Assembly: GCA_004151065.3 (NCBI GenBank)
Contig: NWUY0304735962.1
Coordinates: 1 to 54,130 of the forward strand
Length of the DNA: 54,130 nt
Direction of reading: 5' to 3'
Source: Larix sibirica
Lineage: Eukaryota; Streptophyta; Pinopsida; Pinales; Pinaceae
Shown: positions 1-11,022 of the stretch, piece by piece
Position numbering within the stretch: the stretch's first letter is position 1
How the letters are laid out: each line of letters begins with the position of its first letter
Program-made: the position numbers and the translations under genes
The notes under the pieces: model-generated
Databases searched by the model: none
Told to the model about the DNA's origin: nothing
The model's input: the letters and a program-made list of their open reading frames with translations, nothing else

Positions 1-18
1 ATTTGGTCATCCAGATCA

Positions 19-210
19 TTATAGTAGAGCCCGACCATCATCATAAGTCATGTCAGCAAGTTTTAGTTTATCTAGACCCAATCTAAAACATTTTACCCCA
101 TGTGCGCCCGCTCTAATGATGCAACCAGCATGCACAAATTTATGCGCATTAGTTGCAGAAGGGAAAGGTACGCATAACACTTGAGTCGGCAGACCACCTC
201 TAGAGCGCAC
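19..210 (-). other. Unassigned 63-codon reading frame at the left edge
   Basis: An ATG-initiated frame runs on the minus strand with a varied, protein-like composition, for example VHAGCIIRAGAHGVK near the middle. I do not recognise a family. It lies close to the window edge, so it could be the end of a longer degraded gene. No retroelement motif is visible, and it may be a chance open frame. Confidence 0.12.
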
Positions 211-268
211 TTCCTATTTTGGCTAAAAAAATTATGTAGGTGCTAGTTTCGCGCTAAATTCTCGAGGT

Positions 269-512
269 TGTACACTTGTTGAGTCATGATCTCTCTCGCC
301 TTTGTTATCAGCTCATTTCCATTCTATAAATGAGAGGTTCTAGGTGAGGTTTACACACCTAAGAGATCTAGATCTAGCATCATTATGTTGGTTAATTTTG
401 GCTAAGCCTTGTTGATCTATCTTTGGATCTTGTCTTCCTGTTTGTGAGAAGCCTCTTGGTTCTCCAAGAGAAATCTCTTCCCGATTTGGTTCTTCCTACA
501 TAGTGACAGAGT
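269..512 (+). mobile_element. Possible LTR end with degenerate tRNA-Met primer-binding site
   Basis: The stretch may be a solo or truncated long terminal repeat. A TATAAA box lies at 325-330. The segment can be bounded by TG at 269 and CA at 499-500. It is followed at once by TAGTGACAGAGT, which matches 8 of 12 bases of the usual plant primer site TGGTATCAGAGC and continues with a GAGGTT-like tail. Family knowledge: plant Ty1 and Ty3 elements place this site directly after the 5' LTR CA. The left boundary is a guess, no second LTR copy was found, and no gag follows within 500 bases. Confidence 0.3.
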
Positions 513-1029
513 GAGGTTCCTTATGTTGAGGAATAAGTGTATGCAAGTATATGAGGATGGAATGGATCCAAATCCAGGTGATGGAGGCGCAGTGGTGATA
601 TTAGGTACTTATGCTTGTTGTATGCATTATTTATTGATTAATATAGATCTATCTTCATCCCCCCAAATTTATCTTTTTATTTACATGTTTGATTCATGTC
701 CATTGTTGGAATTGATGGATAATTTCTTAACCTAGGGGTGATTTAGGTTATTCTCTTTATTGAGATGCATATCTTGCTGTGGGAAAGGATTTATTTGTTT
801 GCTTGTATGCAGATCTGAGAAGAGATAGGAGATCAAGATTCTTGGATCAAGATTGCTCAACTTGGATCGACATCAACCACCGGTCTAGGTAAGTTATTTT
901 CCCCTTATTATTGCATTTCATATGATCAGATCTTAGCTTAGGGAAAGCAATATTGTGTTCTATCCAACTGTCTGTGGTGAGATTTAAACCCTCTCATTGG
1001 GGATAAATATTCTGAGTTTAGGGATCAAT
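513..1029. other. Spacer, no gene recognised
   Basis: Holds a 74-codon plus frame (511-735) without recognisable homology and AT-rich sequence with several GATCAAGATT-like words near 830-870. If the LTR at 269-500 is real, this would be its 5' leader region, but nothing confirms that. Confidence 0.3.
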
Positions 1030-1650
1030 AACCAGCAGCATAGGTGGAAGGAACAGAGTCAGTTGAAGCAGTATATTAAGCATAAGTCTACTAATACTAA
1101 GCAGTTTACTAAGCACCAGTTGTTGAACCAGTTTTTTAGCTTGAACCATAAGCACCAACACCAGTAGCGGAGACAGTTGTTTTATATCCTCCATATACAC
1201 ATCCAGTTTTAGGACCATATTGATATATACAGTACCAGGTCCAGCCCTTCGTGATTGAGAAACATATCTACCCGCAGCATCCCTTCTTTTAGAGCCCGTT
1301 CTAGAGCCTATTCCATTTGCAATTGATCCAATTGATTGAGTATCACCAACTACGCCGCTGGTAGAACTGTTGCCTTTCTCAATTATGCGGGGCAATATAC
1401 TGCCCTTGATTCCAATGCCTTTTTCTATGATACCACCCACGCTCGGGTTATCCTTCAATTGGTTATGGGCCCACGGGGGATACTTACTCTCGATAAGAAG
1501 GGTTGCTACTGGCTCTCAAACAGGAAAGGAAACTGGGCGAGATGGCGGCTAGGATGCTGGGGAATCAACTACTGAATCCGAGTATGCTGGGCGAGGTGCT
1601 TTCTCTGCTCCTGTTTGCTTTAATGCTGGTAGATAAACAACTGGAACTCG
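1030..1650 (+). repeat. Val/Ala/Pro triplet-phased degenerate repeat, copy 1, with an inverted arm
   Basis: Read in threes, 1032-1235 gives a Val-Pro-Ala-rich peptide (APVVEPV, APTPVAETVV). After one indel, 1240-1450 continues in another frame (EPVLEPIPFAIDPID). From about 1646 back to 1490 the minus strand reads the same style (VPVVYLPAL), so the copy has an inverted partner arm. The first part has eight in-frame TAA or TAG codons and one TGA; the second part has two TGA. No start codon or complete frame is present. The same composition recurs at seven other places in this window. It is a decayed repeat or the ghost of a repetitive protein gene; the sequence does not decide which. Confidence 0.55.
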
Positions 1651-1964
1651 AGCTTTTATTAATTAATGCTTGAACGATTATGAATTAATAAGGAATGCTT
1701 GGTCTAATTTTGATTAATTATAACTTTACACATAATTTTTTATTCATGTGGACAGAGAGCTGCTATTTTATTTGCCCGTCTAACTATTGTATATATTTTA
1801 GGAATATAGGGCCTTTAGCACGCACCTGAACGACGTGGACGTGGGGTATACTCCTTATGGGGCTCAGCAGCATCGAAAGCAGGAAAAGCCTATCCGGGTA
1901 AGGACGTAGGGCTCACCTGAGGAAGGAAGGTGAGGACGCCTTTATAGAGGACCATATACCATCC
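1651..1964. other. Spacer, AT-rich
   Basis: AT-rich sequence with ATTAATT words, then a mixed stretch from about 1810. I see no gene or clear repeat in it. Confidence 0.3.
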
Positions 1965-2480
1965 AAATTTGAAAAATGAATTTGAAAAATGAATCGGAAA
2001 ACGTCTCTATAACTATAAGGGGTATATGAACAATAATTATATATGGCATATGAACACGTCTCTATGGCCATATCCTATATAGACGTCTCGGACTGGGCCT
2101 GGACAAGGTCTTTGTAGTAGATCCGGTTGTTCATGGCAATGGCAATTACAACTTCTCTATGCGTGATCATAATATTAATATTTCATTGTTGCTTCTTATT
2201 AGGACAAGTTATAGACTATGTATAAAGTCCAGGTGAAACGTCTCTATGCAACTATGAACACGTATTTATGGCTGTATAAATTTTATACTATATAAAAAAA
2301 CATGTTAAATATATTTATTCTATGTAGATATGGAAGTCTAGTATGTAAAACGTATACTATATGCAATTCTAAAAACGTATAGCCAGTATCAATAGTTCTT
2401 ATTTCTTTGTAAACGTCTGTATGTATGCGCTGACAAACCTGTGGCAAAGACATAGATATGCGAGTATATATGTATATCTA
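1965..2480 (+). repeat. Dispersed repeat family with CGTCTCTATGG core, left cluster
   Basis: Several diverged copies of a word pairing AACGTCTCTAT or AACTTCTCTATG with ATATGAACA follow one another at about 1998, 2064, 2150, 2239 and 2410. Near 2085-2160 the longer phrase with CTGGGCCTGGACAAGG and TTCATGGCAATGG also appears. It resembles the phrase in the large cluster at 28660-30070, such as TTCATGGCAATGACCAAGG near 29968. A short tandem of about 13 bases (TTTGAAAAATGAA) lies at 1969-1992. No coding content is evident. Confidence 0.5.
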
Positions 2481-2719
2481 TTCTCTTTGGCTACTCCTCC
2501 TGGCCAACAGCATCTGTTAAGCGAAAGGAGAGAAGGAGGCAACCTATAGCTTCTTCGCTGGAGCTATTTGAAGTAGTTATGATTAAAAAAAATATATTTA
2601 TATATAATTACCAACCCATAGCGGAGGGAGACCAGCCTCTTCTGGGGCGTTGCCTAGGAGTGGAATTTATAGTTATAGAAAAGGAATCGGGAAATGGTTG
2701 AAAACGTGGATATGCACGT

Positions 2720-3055
2720 TTGGTTAGGGACAAAAAGAAGCTTCTTCGCTTGCCGCCCTTCTTAGAAGGGTTATCTTATTTCTTTATTTTTAAATGGCAA
2801 CCCATGGAGAGCTATGGAGACCGGACAGTATATTTATTCTTCTCTTTTTTGAAGAATGGAGACTACAATGGAGCTTATAGCGAGAGTCCTCCGGGGGGGC
2901 TGTACCAGGTTGTCCCCTCGCCGGGATGCTACCTGTGCTGGTGGGAACAACTATATGACAGTTATTCACCTGTTGTACCGCCTATGAACCTACGCGGAAA
3001 GATTCAATTTATAAATGCAATTAAGGCAGCTATAGTGTCATGGGCTTTATTCTAA
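2720..3055 (+). other. Unassigned 111-codon open frame
   Basis: An ATG-initiated frame of 111 codons with a hydrophobic, aromatic N-terminal third (FLEGLSYFFIFKW) and a central CYLCWW cluster. I recognise no family. Upstream, at 2540-2760, short words such as CTTCTTCGCT recur, so the frame may simply run through repeat-derived sequence. It ends just before a small Val/Ala/Pro repeat piece. Probably not a gene. Confidence 0.12.
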
Positions 3056-3104
3056 GGCTCTAGCAGCAGCTCCAGTAGGAGTAACAATAGTAGCAGCATA
3101 GTTG
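3056..3104 (+). repeat. Short Val/Ala/Pro triplet repeat piece, copy 2
   Basis: A 49-base island reads AAAPVGVTIVAA, then TAG, in one frame. This matches the codon style of the larger copies at 1030 and 42550. It is too short to stand alone and is placed in the family by composition only. Confidence 0.3.
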
Positions 3105-3560
3105 AATGTTTCGATGGGACCCACGGGAATGGACAAGGTAAACTTCTCCATGTGGCATCTTATATTGATGTCTTTAGCCAAGGCGAAGTTGGTGCATAGG
3201 ATTTACTTGGCTATAGCAGATAGAGGTAGTAGCACCCAATAGCCGCAGCATAGTTTATTAAATAGGCCTTCATAGCTAAGTTTTCCAAAGGCCTAACTCA
3301 GAACATCAGAGTTGTGTGGCATTGAAAGATATAAAGCAGATAAATGGGGGAGCCCCTGGGAGTATGATCACCATTTTGGGGCCTTATGAGCCACCTTTTA
3401 TACCTGATCCATGAGATGCAACACAATGAATCGTTTATTGGTGGGCCTTATGCCCCCTTCCATTCATGTACCAAACGCAGCGTGAAGCCTTGGAATAGGG
3501 CATGAGGGGTCTATTGGGAATAGGTTTAGGACAATTCTAAAGCTCCTTCAATATTCTAAG
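3105..3560. other. Spacer with one isolated CTTCTCCATG-type repeat copy
   Basis: At 3130-3180, ATGGACAAGGTAAACTTCTC followed by CATGTGGCATCTTATATTGA matches the phrase repeated in 29420-30060. The rest holds no recognised gene. Confidence 0.35.
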
Positions 3561-3599
3561 CTTGGGACCCCATTTCCCAATCTTAAGTTGGAATGAATC

Positions 3600-3990
3600 G
3601 ATTGTTATTACATACGTAATATTACCGGTCAATACAGATCAAGAATGGGATCGAGCGAAATCCAACCGGAACATCCATCCCATTGATTTAACCGGTATCC
3701 ATCCAACCGAATAAGGGAATATATCTTTCCGGTGGGTCATATCGAACGGCACACCCATCCATCGCACCAGTTCATATTGAACGGCATCGAACATAAATCA
3801 CAAACCAGAATCTCCCTCGCCACAAAGATCAATATTGCTACTAGAATCTACATACGGAATATCGCCCGGACACTGGTGGTGCCCCGCATCCGTAATCCAA
3901 GATCACCGATTGAACCGGTCAGCGGGCCTAGGCATTTCGAATTTGGCCAGTCAGTTGCTTACTAGTCGTCCGAAACGATGATTTCTATAC
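3600..3990 (+). repeat. Degenerate ACCGG / ATCGAACGGCA tandem words
   Basis: Short related words recur irregularly: TCCAACCGGAACATCCATCC near 3661, a variant ACCGGTATCCATCCAACCG near 3691, then ATATCGAACGGCA at 3739 and ATATTGAACGGCATCGAACA at 3774. A 77-codon frame at 3732-3965 runs through this and is best explained by the repeats. It looks like an old, diverged minisatellite. Confidence 0.35.
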
Positions 3991-6900
3991 GATTATTCAT
4001 CCGATCAAAAGTGCATTCAACGATTGGTTCATTTTTCTCCTACAACGCGGTTCACTTATATATATTGTGATTACGGGTCGTTCAACAAGTTCGTGGCCTT
4101 AATTCCTAGCTGCCGCCCCCTTATAAAAGTTGCTTGTTCTGAATTAAGATTAAGCTACGCTTCGTACAATACAAGCAACGAAGCTCAGGCAGGTAAGAAG
4201 TTATAACCTCGAACCACTAGCAACCATATAATTGCCTCAAGCATGCTTATGTCTATAACAGGGGATAAAAGAAGTATTTCCCCCCCAGACTGTGGGTGCC
4301 GAGGGTGGGTTTAACCCTTTGAGGGCTCTCATCAAAGCCTGATTCCGCTACTGAGTAGCATTTATAATGAATAATCCCGAGTGGGTGATTGTTGAATGTG
4401 CAATCTGCCTTCACAACAGCCACTATCGTTTTGAAGGCAATAAGGAAGGCCGTGAAACTAATCACTACTTTATTTACCATATTTCCCATAGAAGCCCTAA
4501 GCCCATCTGACCTATCAGCAGAATCAATCATTACAATAAAGGGTGAGTGAGACGCGCAAGCAAGTAGAGACAACGTGCGTGTCCCGCCAGCATGAATTTC
4601 TCGATGACGGGTAATACATTATAGATAGATGCCCACAAAAAGATTATCAAATATTCTATTCTATTCCCCAGCCTTTTCTTAAAGGAATTGGTGGAGAAAG
4701 GAGAGAGCCCCCGGTGTATGAAGTAGAAGTGCCAACCAGTTAGGAATCCGGGTTGTAAGTAAGTATTGGTGTATTGTTCTACCGTGACCGGGACTGTAAG
4801 GCCTCTTTCTGTCTAACTGATACGAAATTACTATTCTCAACTCTCAACTGAAGAAGGAAGGTGAGCGCATCCCCTAGTTAGTCGTACGCTTTCTGTTTTT
4901 CTTTTATTGGTAGCAAGCTTAACCCCCTCCCCTGAAGCCCAGCTCCACCCGCGTGTCTATTTCAATAAACAAATGTCCCTGTGGGTTGTTGTGTTACCTG
5001 GCCCTGGTCCGTGAATTAGAAATATGACGACTTGTTTATCTCCAGCGAGGTACCGGTAAGCATATGAGCGAGCCCGTGGCACGCACGAACTCATGCTGAT
5101 CCCTCCCATGTTGGTACTTACACTTTTGTCAGAACCAATTGAAACCCTTGGCCTTTATTGTTCATATCGTTCCTGCAACTAGACCCGGGCTTTTTTGCGG
5201 CTGGTGATGGTAACCCACCTACAAAAAGTATTATACACAATTCGGGAGATATCCCCGGGTGAACTAAAATGGATATCGGCTTATTCCGACATCCGTGGTT
5301 TGTCTCAACCTCGGTCATGGAATATATATATATATATATTATTTTATTTTATTCGAGTTAGGATTCTACTTTCATTGATCCATAAACTAGAATAGAGAGA
5401 TTACTACTTCCGTAATATAACGAGGTCTCAGCGGTTGATCCGAAGGCAATTATTTAGAGTGCTATTCCCGCCCTATGTTGTGCTGCTTCACTGACCGGTA
5501 TGCCGGGACAAGCCTATGGAAAGCCGCCTTATACACTTGATCAGCTAACACGCTGGAGTGACTTACCTTCACTACGCGAAGAAACCTAACTGGACTGGGT
5601 AATAGAAATAAGCATGCATCTATTTTTGCTGGATGAGCTTGGCCATTAGTGCCCCCAACAGTTCACTAGGCTATTATGATTCAATAAAGCACGGGCGGGT
5701 CAATCCGTTCATGACGTTCAACCTTTACTTACCTGGCACGTTAGTGAGGGAAAGTTCTATGAAAAGTATTCATCTCACCGCGGTTCAACCTTCCCCTTGC
5801 TGCCCCAACCCAATATTGTTAGGTTAGTTCTCACCTTCAAGTGTTTTCTTCGTGCCTCGGTTACCCGTACCTTCACACGATGTTAAGGTCAGTATAACAG
5901 GGACCGTAGCTGGAGATAAATAACCCTCTTTATGAATATCACAATGAGTTTGCTCTTTCACACAGTGCCATAGAACTAACTCCTAGTTTACTCATTCAGT
6001 CAAATAAAATAAAAAAACATCAGCGCTAGGGTTCCAGGTTGTCCTGCAAGTATGGCTCTGACCTACCCCATGACTACTCCGGGTCAGCAATAGGAGGGCG
6101 ATGGCTGGGTTGTGTCAATTGGTTGGGTGGGATAAGAGGGGCAAGCCTTTCTCGGTGGATATATCCGTAACGGGATGGATCAGTAATTACATATAGAAAT
6201 ACAAGCCAGCCAGAGAGAATGCTGTCTTCATACCCTCACCCACTCCACAAGAAGGAAGATAGGCATAAGACCGTGGGTCTGCCCATCGGAGCTACGTGGA
6301 AGGAACAGACCATGATGGACCGTGACCCGGCGGGATGGGTGGGTTGAGTCCCTTAATAAGCCAGCCCGATTGGGAGGAGGGGGTGAGGGAGTGAGGGGCT
6401 CCACAAACCATGAGACTGAAGCCACCTTTTAACAGAAGCCTTTCACCACATATCAGAGCTAGGGTTACCTCAGCTCGCTGCCACAAGTTATTGTTACAAT
6501 TAATATAATTGCTCCACCTTAACACTGCTACAGGGCTGGACTAACCGTGTTTGTTTACTGTAAGTTGAAGAAGGGTTTAATGCATACAGAATAAAGAGGA
6601 CACTTTGCTGCTGATATTTGCTTGTATGTCAGGTCCTACCGTTGATAAGCTTTGAAAAAGAGAGAATAACAATCAAAATAAGACCATAGTATGTTGAAAA
6701 TAACTTCCAGGCGAAGAAGTAGTGTCCGCTCAGTGACCACGCTACCTTTGCTTTCTTAATTTTCCATCTTCACTTGCTTCGCTTACATATCTGATTTCTA
6801 TTTTTCCATTTTGGTTAGCTTAGACTTGACTTGTACATGACCTTATTTGTCTCACCCTAACTTTAACTCTAGGTTACCTCACACCATCTATCTACCCCAT

Positions 6901-7035
6901 CATTGCCTTAGTTACTTTGTTGTAGGTCATTCTCACTTCAGCTATAGTTAATTAGGATTCGTTGAACTTCCTTGTGAGGACCTTCTTCTTAGCTCATATT
7001 TCTTCCTTATATTCCATAGTTTTTTTCCTACTAGG
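3991..7035. other. Three-kilobase spacer without recognisable genes
   Basis: I read both strands and found only short frames. The largest is a 106-codon minus frame at 4253-4573 with one hydrophobic segment (NKVVISFTAFLIAFKTIVAV) and no recognised family. An (AT)n tract at about 5323-5340 runs into ATTTT repeats. A pyrimidine-rich AT stretch fills 6740-7020. No tRNA, rRNA or intron signature was seen. Confidence 0.35.
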
Positions 7036-7435
7036 GGGAAAGTGCCCATAAGATATGGAATCTTTAAACATCCCCATGCTGAGAGTCTCAAATGTGTTCT
7101 TTACATCACTGAGAAATGGAATAATCGACTCTGAGTTGGCTCTAGAGTCAAGAATCTCACTCTATGGTGATCACATCCCCTTGGTGTGGGTGGGAATTGG
7201 ATCATGTGGAACATAGAAGATAGGACTACTATCATTGCATAGGTCCAACTTCGTCCCAGAAGAAGATTGTAATTGAGTGGAGCATCTACCACCTCGACTT
7301 CTATCGAGACTATTTCCCCCTCAAGTCAACTGGAAAGGTAGTGATGATGCCATGAGGCTTGAAAGAATCACCGTCAAAATAGAAGGTGTGGACCAATGGA
7401 TAAATCTTGGGAGAACTTAAGGCTCTCCAACATGT
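7036..7435 (-). pseudogene. Ty3/gypsy aspartic protease C-terminal fragment
   Basis: The minus strand reads FDGDSFKPHGIITTFPVDLR, then EVVDAPLNYNLLLGRSWTYA, then, after frame changes, FLSDVKNTFETLSMGMFKDS. Family knowledge: a DAPLxYNLLLGRxWTYAM block is characteristic of retropepsin-like proteases of plant Ty3/gypsy polyproteins, where the LLGR stretch is the C-terminal ILG-type motif of the fold. The catalytic Asp-Ser/Thr-Gly would lie upstream and is not seen, so the N-terminal half is missing. An in-frame TAG after LRGK at 7317-7319 and at least two frameshifts show it is dead. No gag, reverse transcriptase or LTR lies next to it, so it is an isolated relic, probably transferred from the nucleus. 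Confidence 0.8.
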
Positions 7436-8364
7436 AAACAACATTACACAAGTAGAGGCTTCCTCATAAACAACACATCAAAATCTGTTTGTACCTCACG
7501 GAAGATACTTGGATCTTAAATTCAATAAGGTGGGTAAGTCTAGGCTTTTGGTAAAATGTATAAAAAAATGATATTTGAGGGATCAATCTAGCTTATAGCA
7601 GGAAAAACAATTTTTCATTGCAATGGGCAGCTTTGCAGTACTTCCAGGGAAGACTTAGTGCAAGGGCCTGAGAAAGATCTTTGACTATACTGTAGTTTTT
7701 AGTTGCTTGGGCATTGGGGTTATGTGTTGAGCGATGTAAGGCACACTTAGGAAGTGTAGGCATTGTGTCTCATTAGATGGCTTATCTATTTGAAGAGGGC
7801 CACCGAGCTTTGACAAAGAAGATGGATCATTCTCAAAATATCCAGCTATGGGATATGACCGTGGGTTTGGATATTAATCTCCTAGTCACACATGAAAATG
7901 TTGACAGACTAGATTGCATTGAGGGAGAACCTGGGAAAGCAGGAAGACAGTCAGTTAGACTATTCATATTACGCCTACTTGCATTACTTTCATTTGCGAC
8001 AGCAACCAACTAATCACCCGTCGTCTTCACCAACCTTGATTTATTATCTCACTTACCCAACCTTTGTTATCCACCAAACGACCAGTGTACAGGCGGGCTT
8101 CAAATAAATAGCGCATCGGTAGGCATACGGCTTTGCAAAGGCTTCAATTACATTTGCTTGAGGAATCTTAGTGGTAGCAGCATTATTTTTTTCTGAATCA
8201 GTATACTTACCTTTACTTACGTGCATGCTATCCACCTGTTCATACTTTACTTTTACCGCTTCACCCGTACAGCCAGCCAGATACGATCAATTTCTTAATT
8301 AAGAAAGCCAGCATTGCTAAGGTATACTTTCATGTTACACCCTTTTAGATTTACCCACTGACTA
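7436..8364. other. Spacer, no gene recognised
   Basis: Contains short frames at 7777-8013 and 8053-8235 with no recognised family. A TACTTACCTTTACTTACG stretch lies near 8202. Nothing further can be supported. Confidence 0.3.
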
Positions 8365-8402
8365 TAGATACTTGCCTGCCTTACTTAGACTTACAGCATT
8401 GG
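8365..8402 (+). repeat. Short dispersed repeat shared with 13325-13362
   Basis: About 38 bases centred on TGCCTTACTTAGACTTAC are nearly the same here and at 13325-13362, with only a few differences by eye. In the second location the word sits in a longer patchwork that also recurs at 25100-25610. Confidence 0.5.
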
Positions 8403-8872
8403 ATGCAAGAACGCCTAGCTAGGAGCCATAGGAGTAGGCAGTGGAACGAAAGGAAAGATAGGTGGTTGGGTGGAAAGAAGATAGGTGACTCTATTTTTTA
8501 GCAGTGAGTGTACGAAAGCCTGCAGTTGGAATAAAGGGGTTAGTTTGTTGCTTGCTGTGCTTGAGTAAGCATGTTTCTTTCTCCATAGTGGGTTGGTTCA
8601 ATGGTTTAGTGGGGATTTGGAGTAGTGAAGATGGGTGGTTTTCGTTGCTTAGCTAAGGGGAATGGCGAGGACCCTTCGTTGGCATGTTGATTGAGGGTAA
8701 AAAAGCATAGAGAAGGCATTTGTCAATGCCTGCGGGCCAACGCCAACCAAGCCCACTGACCGGCGGGATCACCTGCATTGCCCGCCCGGTTACTCAGTTA
8801 TTTTAAGTCATCCATAAAACTATTGTATTCTTGCTTTCATTCAGTCAGTAAAACCACCTTCCTTTTCCTGTC

Positions 8873-9270
8873 ATGTCAGTAATGGAAGTTGGGCATCTCC
8901 GATCAGTTCCTTCTTGGCATATGCGGCATTGTTCTGTCTTTGTAAGTCTCCCTGCGTTCGTCTGTTCAGTTCAGTGTGCCTTCCTTCCTTTGCTCGTTCT
9001 TTTCAGTCAGGTGTCCCGTTGGCTTGGCTGCCCTTTGTCTTCCTTTCATTCAGTAAGTTCATGGTTGGTTTGTTTGCTCCTTCCTTTCAATCAGGTGTGG
9101 GTTGCGTTGCCTTGGCTTTGTCTTCTTTCCTTTAAGAAGGTAAGTGTTCCGTGCCTGCGCGTTTATTTAATGCATCCTTCCTTGTTTCTGTGCTTTGAGA
9201 CATCCATCCTTTGCTGTGCTTTGCTTTACTGTCTTTTCAGTCAGGTGTCCGTTGGTTACCTCTGGCTATA
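8873..9270 (+). repeat. Degenerate tandem repeat with TTTCAGTCAGGTGTCC core
   Basis: The core appears at 9001, 9085 (as TTTCAATCAGGTGTGG) and 9235, spaced 84 and 150 bases. Between copies lie TTCCTTCCTTTGCTC-like pyrimidine words and TTGGCTTGGCTG. The strand is strongly T/C-rich, which produces a 132-codon plus frame rich in Cys, Ser, Leu and Val and a second overlapping frame. Two long overlapping frames in different phases argue that these are composition artefacts and not a gene. Confidence 0.5.
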
Positions 9271-9550
9271 AAAAACCTTTATTTGGCCGTTTGCCGGGGG
9301 GGTTGGCGGGGGGGTAGCGAGAAAAAGATTTCATTTTTACTTCGTGGATTATACTCTTGTCGCAAACTGTTGTTAAGACGGATAGCGAAGATGCTAACGC
9401 CCATTGATTGTGAAAGGCTCTGCTCTACTGAATAAAACCTTGATTATGTTATTGGCGGCTGAGGCAGGCAGCTCTGTTTCTGGGATCCAAGGAAAAGGCA
9501 TAATTACATATATAAATATATCTCTTTGTATACAATATTATACAATATTA

Positions 9551-9990
9551 TGGTACGATCGATGATTCGAGCGGAGATCCCATACGATGCTTTCCTTAGA
9601 GCTTTTGGTCCTAGTAGGATGTTAGTCCATACCAGGGATGATACTTTAGGTTAATGGGACCGCCTTCACGACTTCAAGTTGTTTAGTGAAAAGCCTAGAT
9701 TCCAGCTTTGGGACTATCTGCTGTGGCTTGGATCTCTTTAGTGGTGGACCAAATTTATGCTACTTGGGTATATACTACTATGGACCATCCGATTTGGATC
9801 TTCGATTGCCTTATTTTTCATATTGACCTTATTATTTATGGATCTCACTTTTTGATGAATGATGGATTCGAGTTTCGGATGTTTTACAAACCAACATCGA
9901 TTAATGATGAGCTACTAGCTACGGGAGCGAAAGCATTGTATATTACACTATGTGCGCATACTCCAAAGGCTTGGTGCAAGAACATATAAA
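9551..9990 (+). pseudogene. Possible degraded protein-coding remnant of unknown family
   Basis: From 9551 a frame reads a protein-like start (RAEIPYDAFLRAFGPSRMLV). It meets TAA at about 9653, then continues in the same phase with WDRLHDFKLFSEKPRFQLWD and LLWLGSL before TAG. A 93-codon frame in another phase covers 9708-9989. The aromatic, charged composition differs from the flanking repeats and looks like a decayed real protein, perhaps a transposon gag or mobile-domain protein. I cannot name the family. Confidence 0.3.
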
Positions 9991-10404
9991 CTGGTCATCT
10001 TTCCATGCTCCGATCGGGGCATACCTTGAGAATAAATGGATCTCTCAAAAGAAAGTATAAATGGATGTGCTTCTAGCGACGAGCAAAGTTGTGCCACAGG
10101 CGGGATAAAAGAAATCAATCTGTAGCTAATGGCTTCTCGTAGCTCTAGGGACGTTGTTTGGGCGTTCCATCAGAAGAGTCACCTATTTCTTATTTTTCAC
10201 ACGTCTTTTCACGCGCATCCTTTTATTACTCCTTATTACAACAGCAATCTAAGCAAACCGGATTTCACTTTTCTTTTGAACCAAATCCATTCAATATTCA
10301 TAATCCATAAGCTACAGGTATAAATAAATAAGTTAATATTAGTAGTTACAATCGGAAAAGCATTAGTATTATCTATCATAATGGTATTATTGGAGTAATA
10401 GAAG
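9991..10404. other. Spacer, no gene recognised
   Basis: Holds a 64-codon plus frame at 10129-10323 that I cannot assign and otherwise AT-rich sequence. Confidence 0.3.
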
Positions 10405-10429
10405 CCACCACGTGAGCCACCTCCATGTG

Positions 10430-10580
10430 GGCCATAGCCCCCGTCCCTAAAGCTTAAGTATGGGCGTTATCCATCAACAATATAGAGTAGTAGCTCCTTT
10501 AGCCCCCTCCGTGTAGGCAGAGACCGCCCCTAAAGATAGGTATGGGTGTTAGCCATAGATGCAGTAGATAGAGTCCGAGC
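10430..10580 (+). repeat. Two-copy tandem repeat, about 85-base unit
   Basis: CCGTCCCTAAAGCTTAAGTA near 10442 and CCGCCCCTAAAGATAGGTA near 10527 begin two related units. Each continues with TATGGGCGTTATCCAT or TATGGGTGTTAGCCAT and an AGTAGATAGAGT-like tail. The copies differ at many positions, so the duplication is old. Confidence 0.45.
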
Positions 10581-10918
10581 CTCATTAGTATCCATCCCCG
10601 CTCTATCCCTCTAATTGATTGAAGTAATGGTTCTAATTTCTACCGCTTCCTTCTTCCAGATAGAGATAGTGATAGGATGGATAGTCACCAAAGTAGGATT
10701 AGCTACTACCGCCCCGAGAACTAAGCAGATAAATTAAACCTCGTAAGCACCTAAAATATTTAGTAAATCCACTATTAAAATAGACTTCCATTCATATGTA
10801 AAAAGAAGTCCATCAATCATCAAAATCCAGCAATCAATAGGAAAGGCTTGCTTGACCAAAGGGAGGGCAAGGATAAATAATCACTCAATGCTTTCTTTCA
10901 ACTCGATTTTATCTCACT

Positions 10919-11022
10919 CCCAATACAATGTATAATCTTTTAATACCCATCGAGGAGGTATAATCCTTTCGTCCCAATACAATCCAATATCACGTGCCCA
11001 TTGAGGTAGAATCTATCGTACC
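10919..11022 (+). repeat. Two-copy tandem repeat, 54-base unit
   Basis: CCCAATACAAT starts at 10919 and again at 10973. Both copies continue through CCCATCGAGG or CCCATTGAGG to an AGAATC/TATAATC and TCGT end. The 54-base offset is exact at the start and drifts by a few bases later. Confidence 0.5.

Noticed and set aside
1018-1458. 146-codon minus frame as a gene
   Set aside because: The plus strand of the same bases shows the Val/Ala/Pro triplet pattern shared with other loci. The minus frame is its complement and has no recognised domain.
8873-9271. 132-codon frame as a membrane protein gene
   Set aside because: The strand is a pyrimidine-rich tandem repeat with TTTCAGTCAGGTGTCC, and a second overlapping frame in another phase has the same character.
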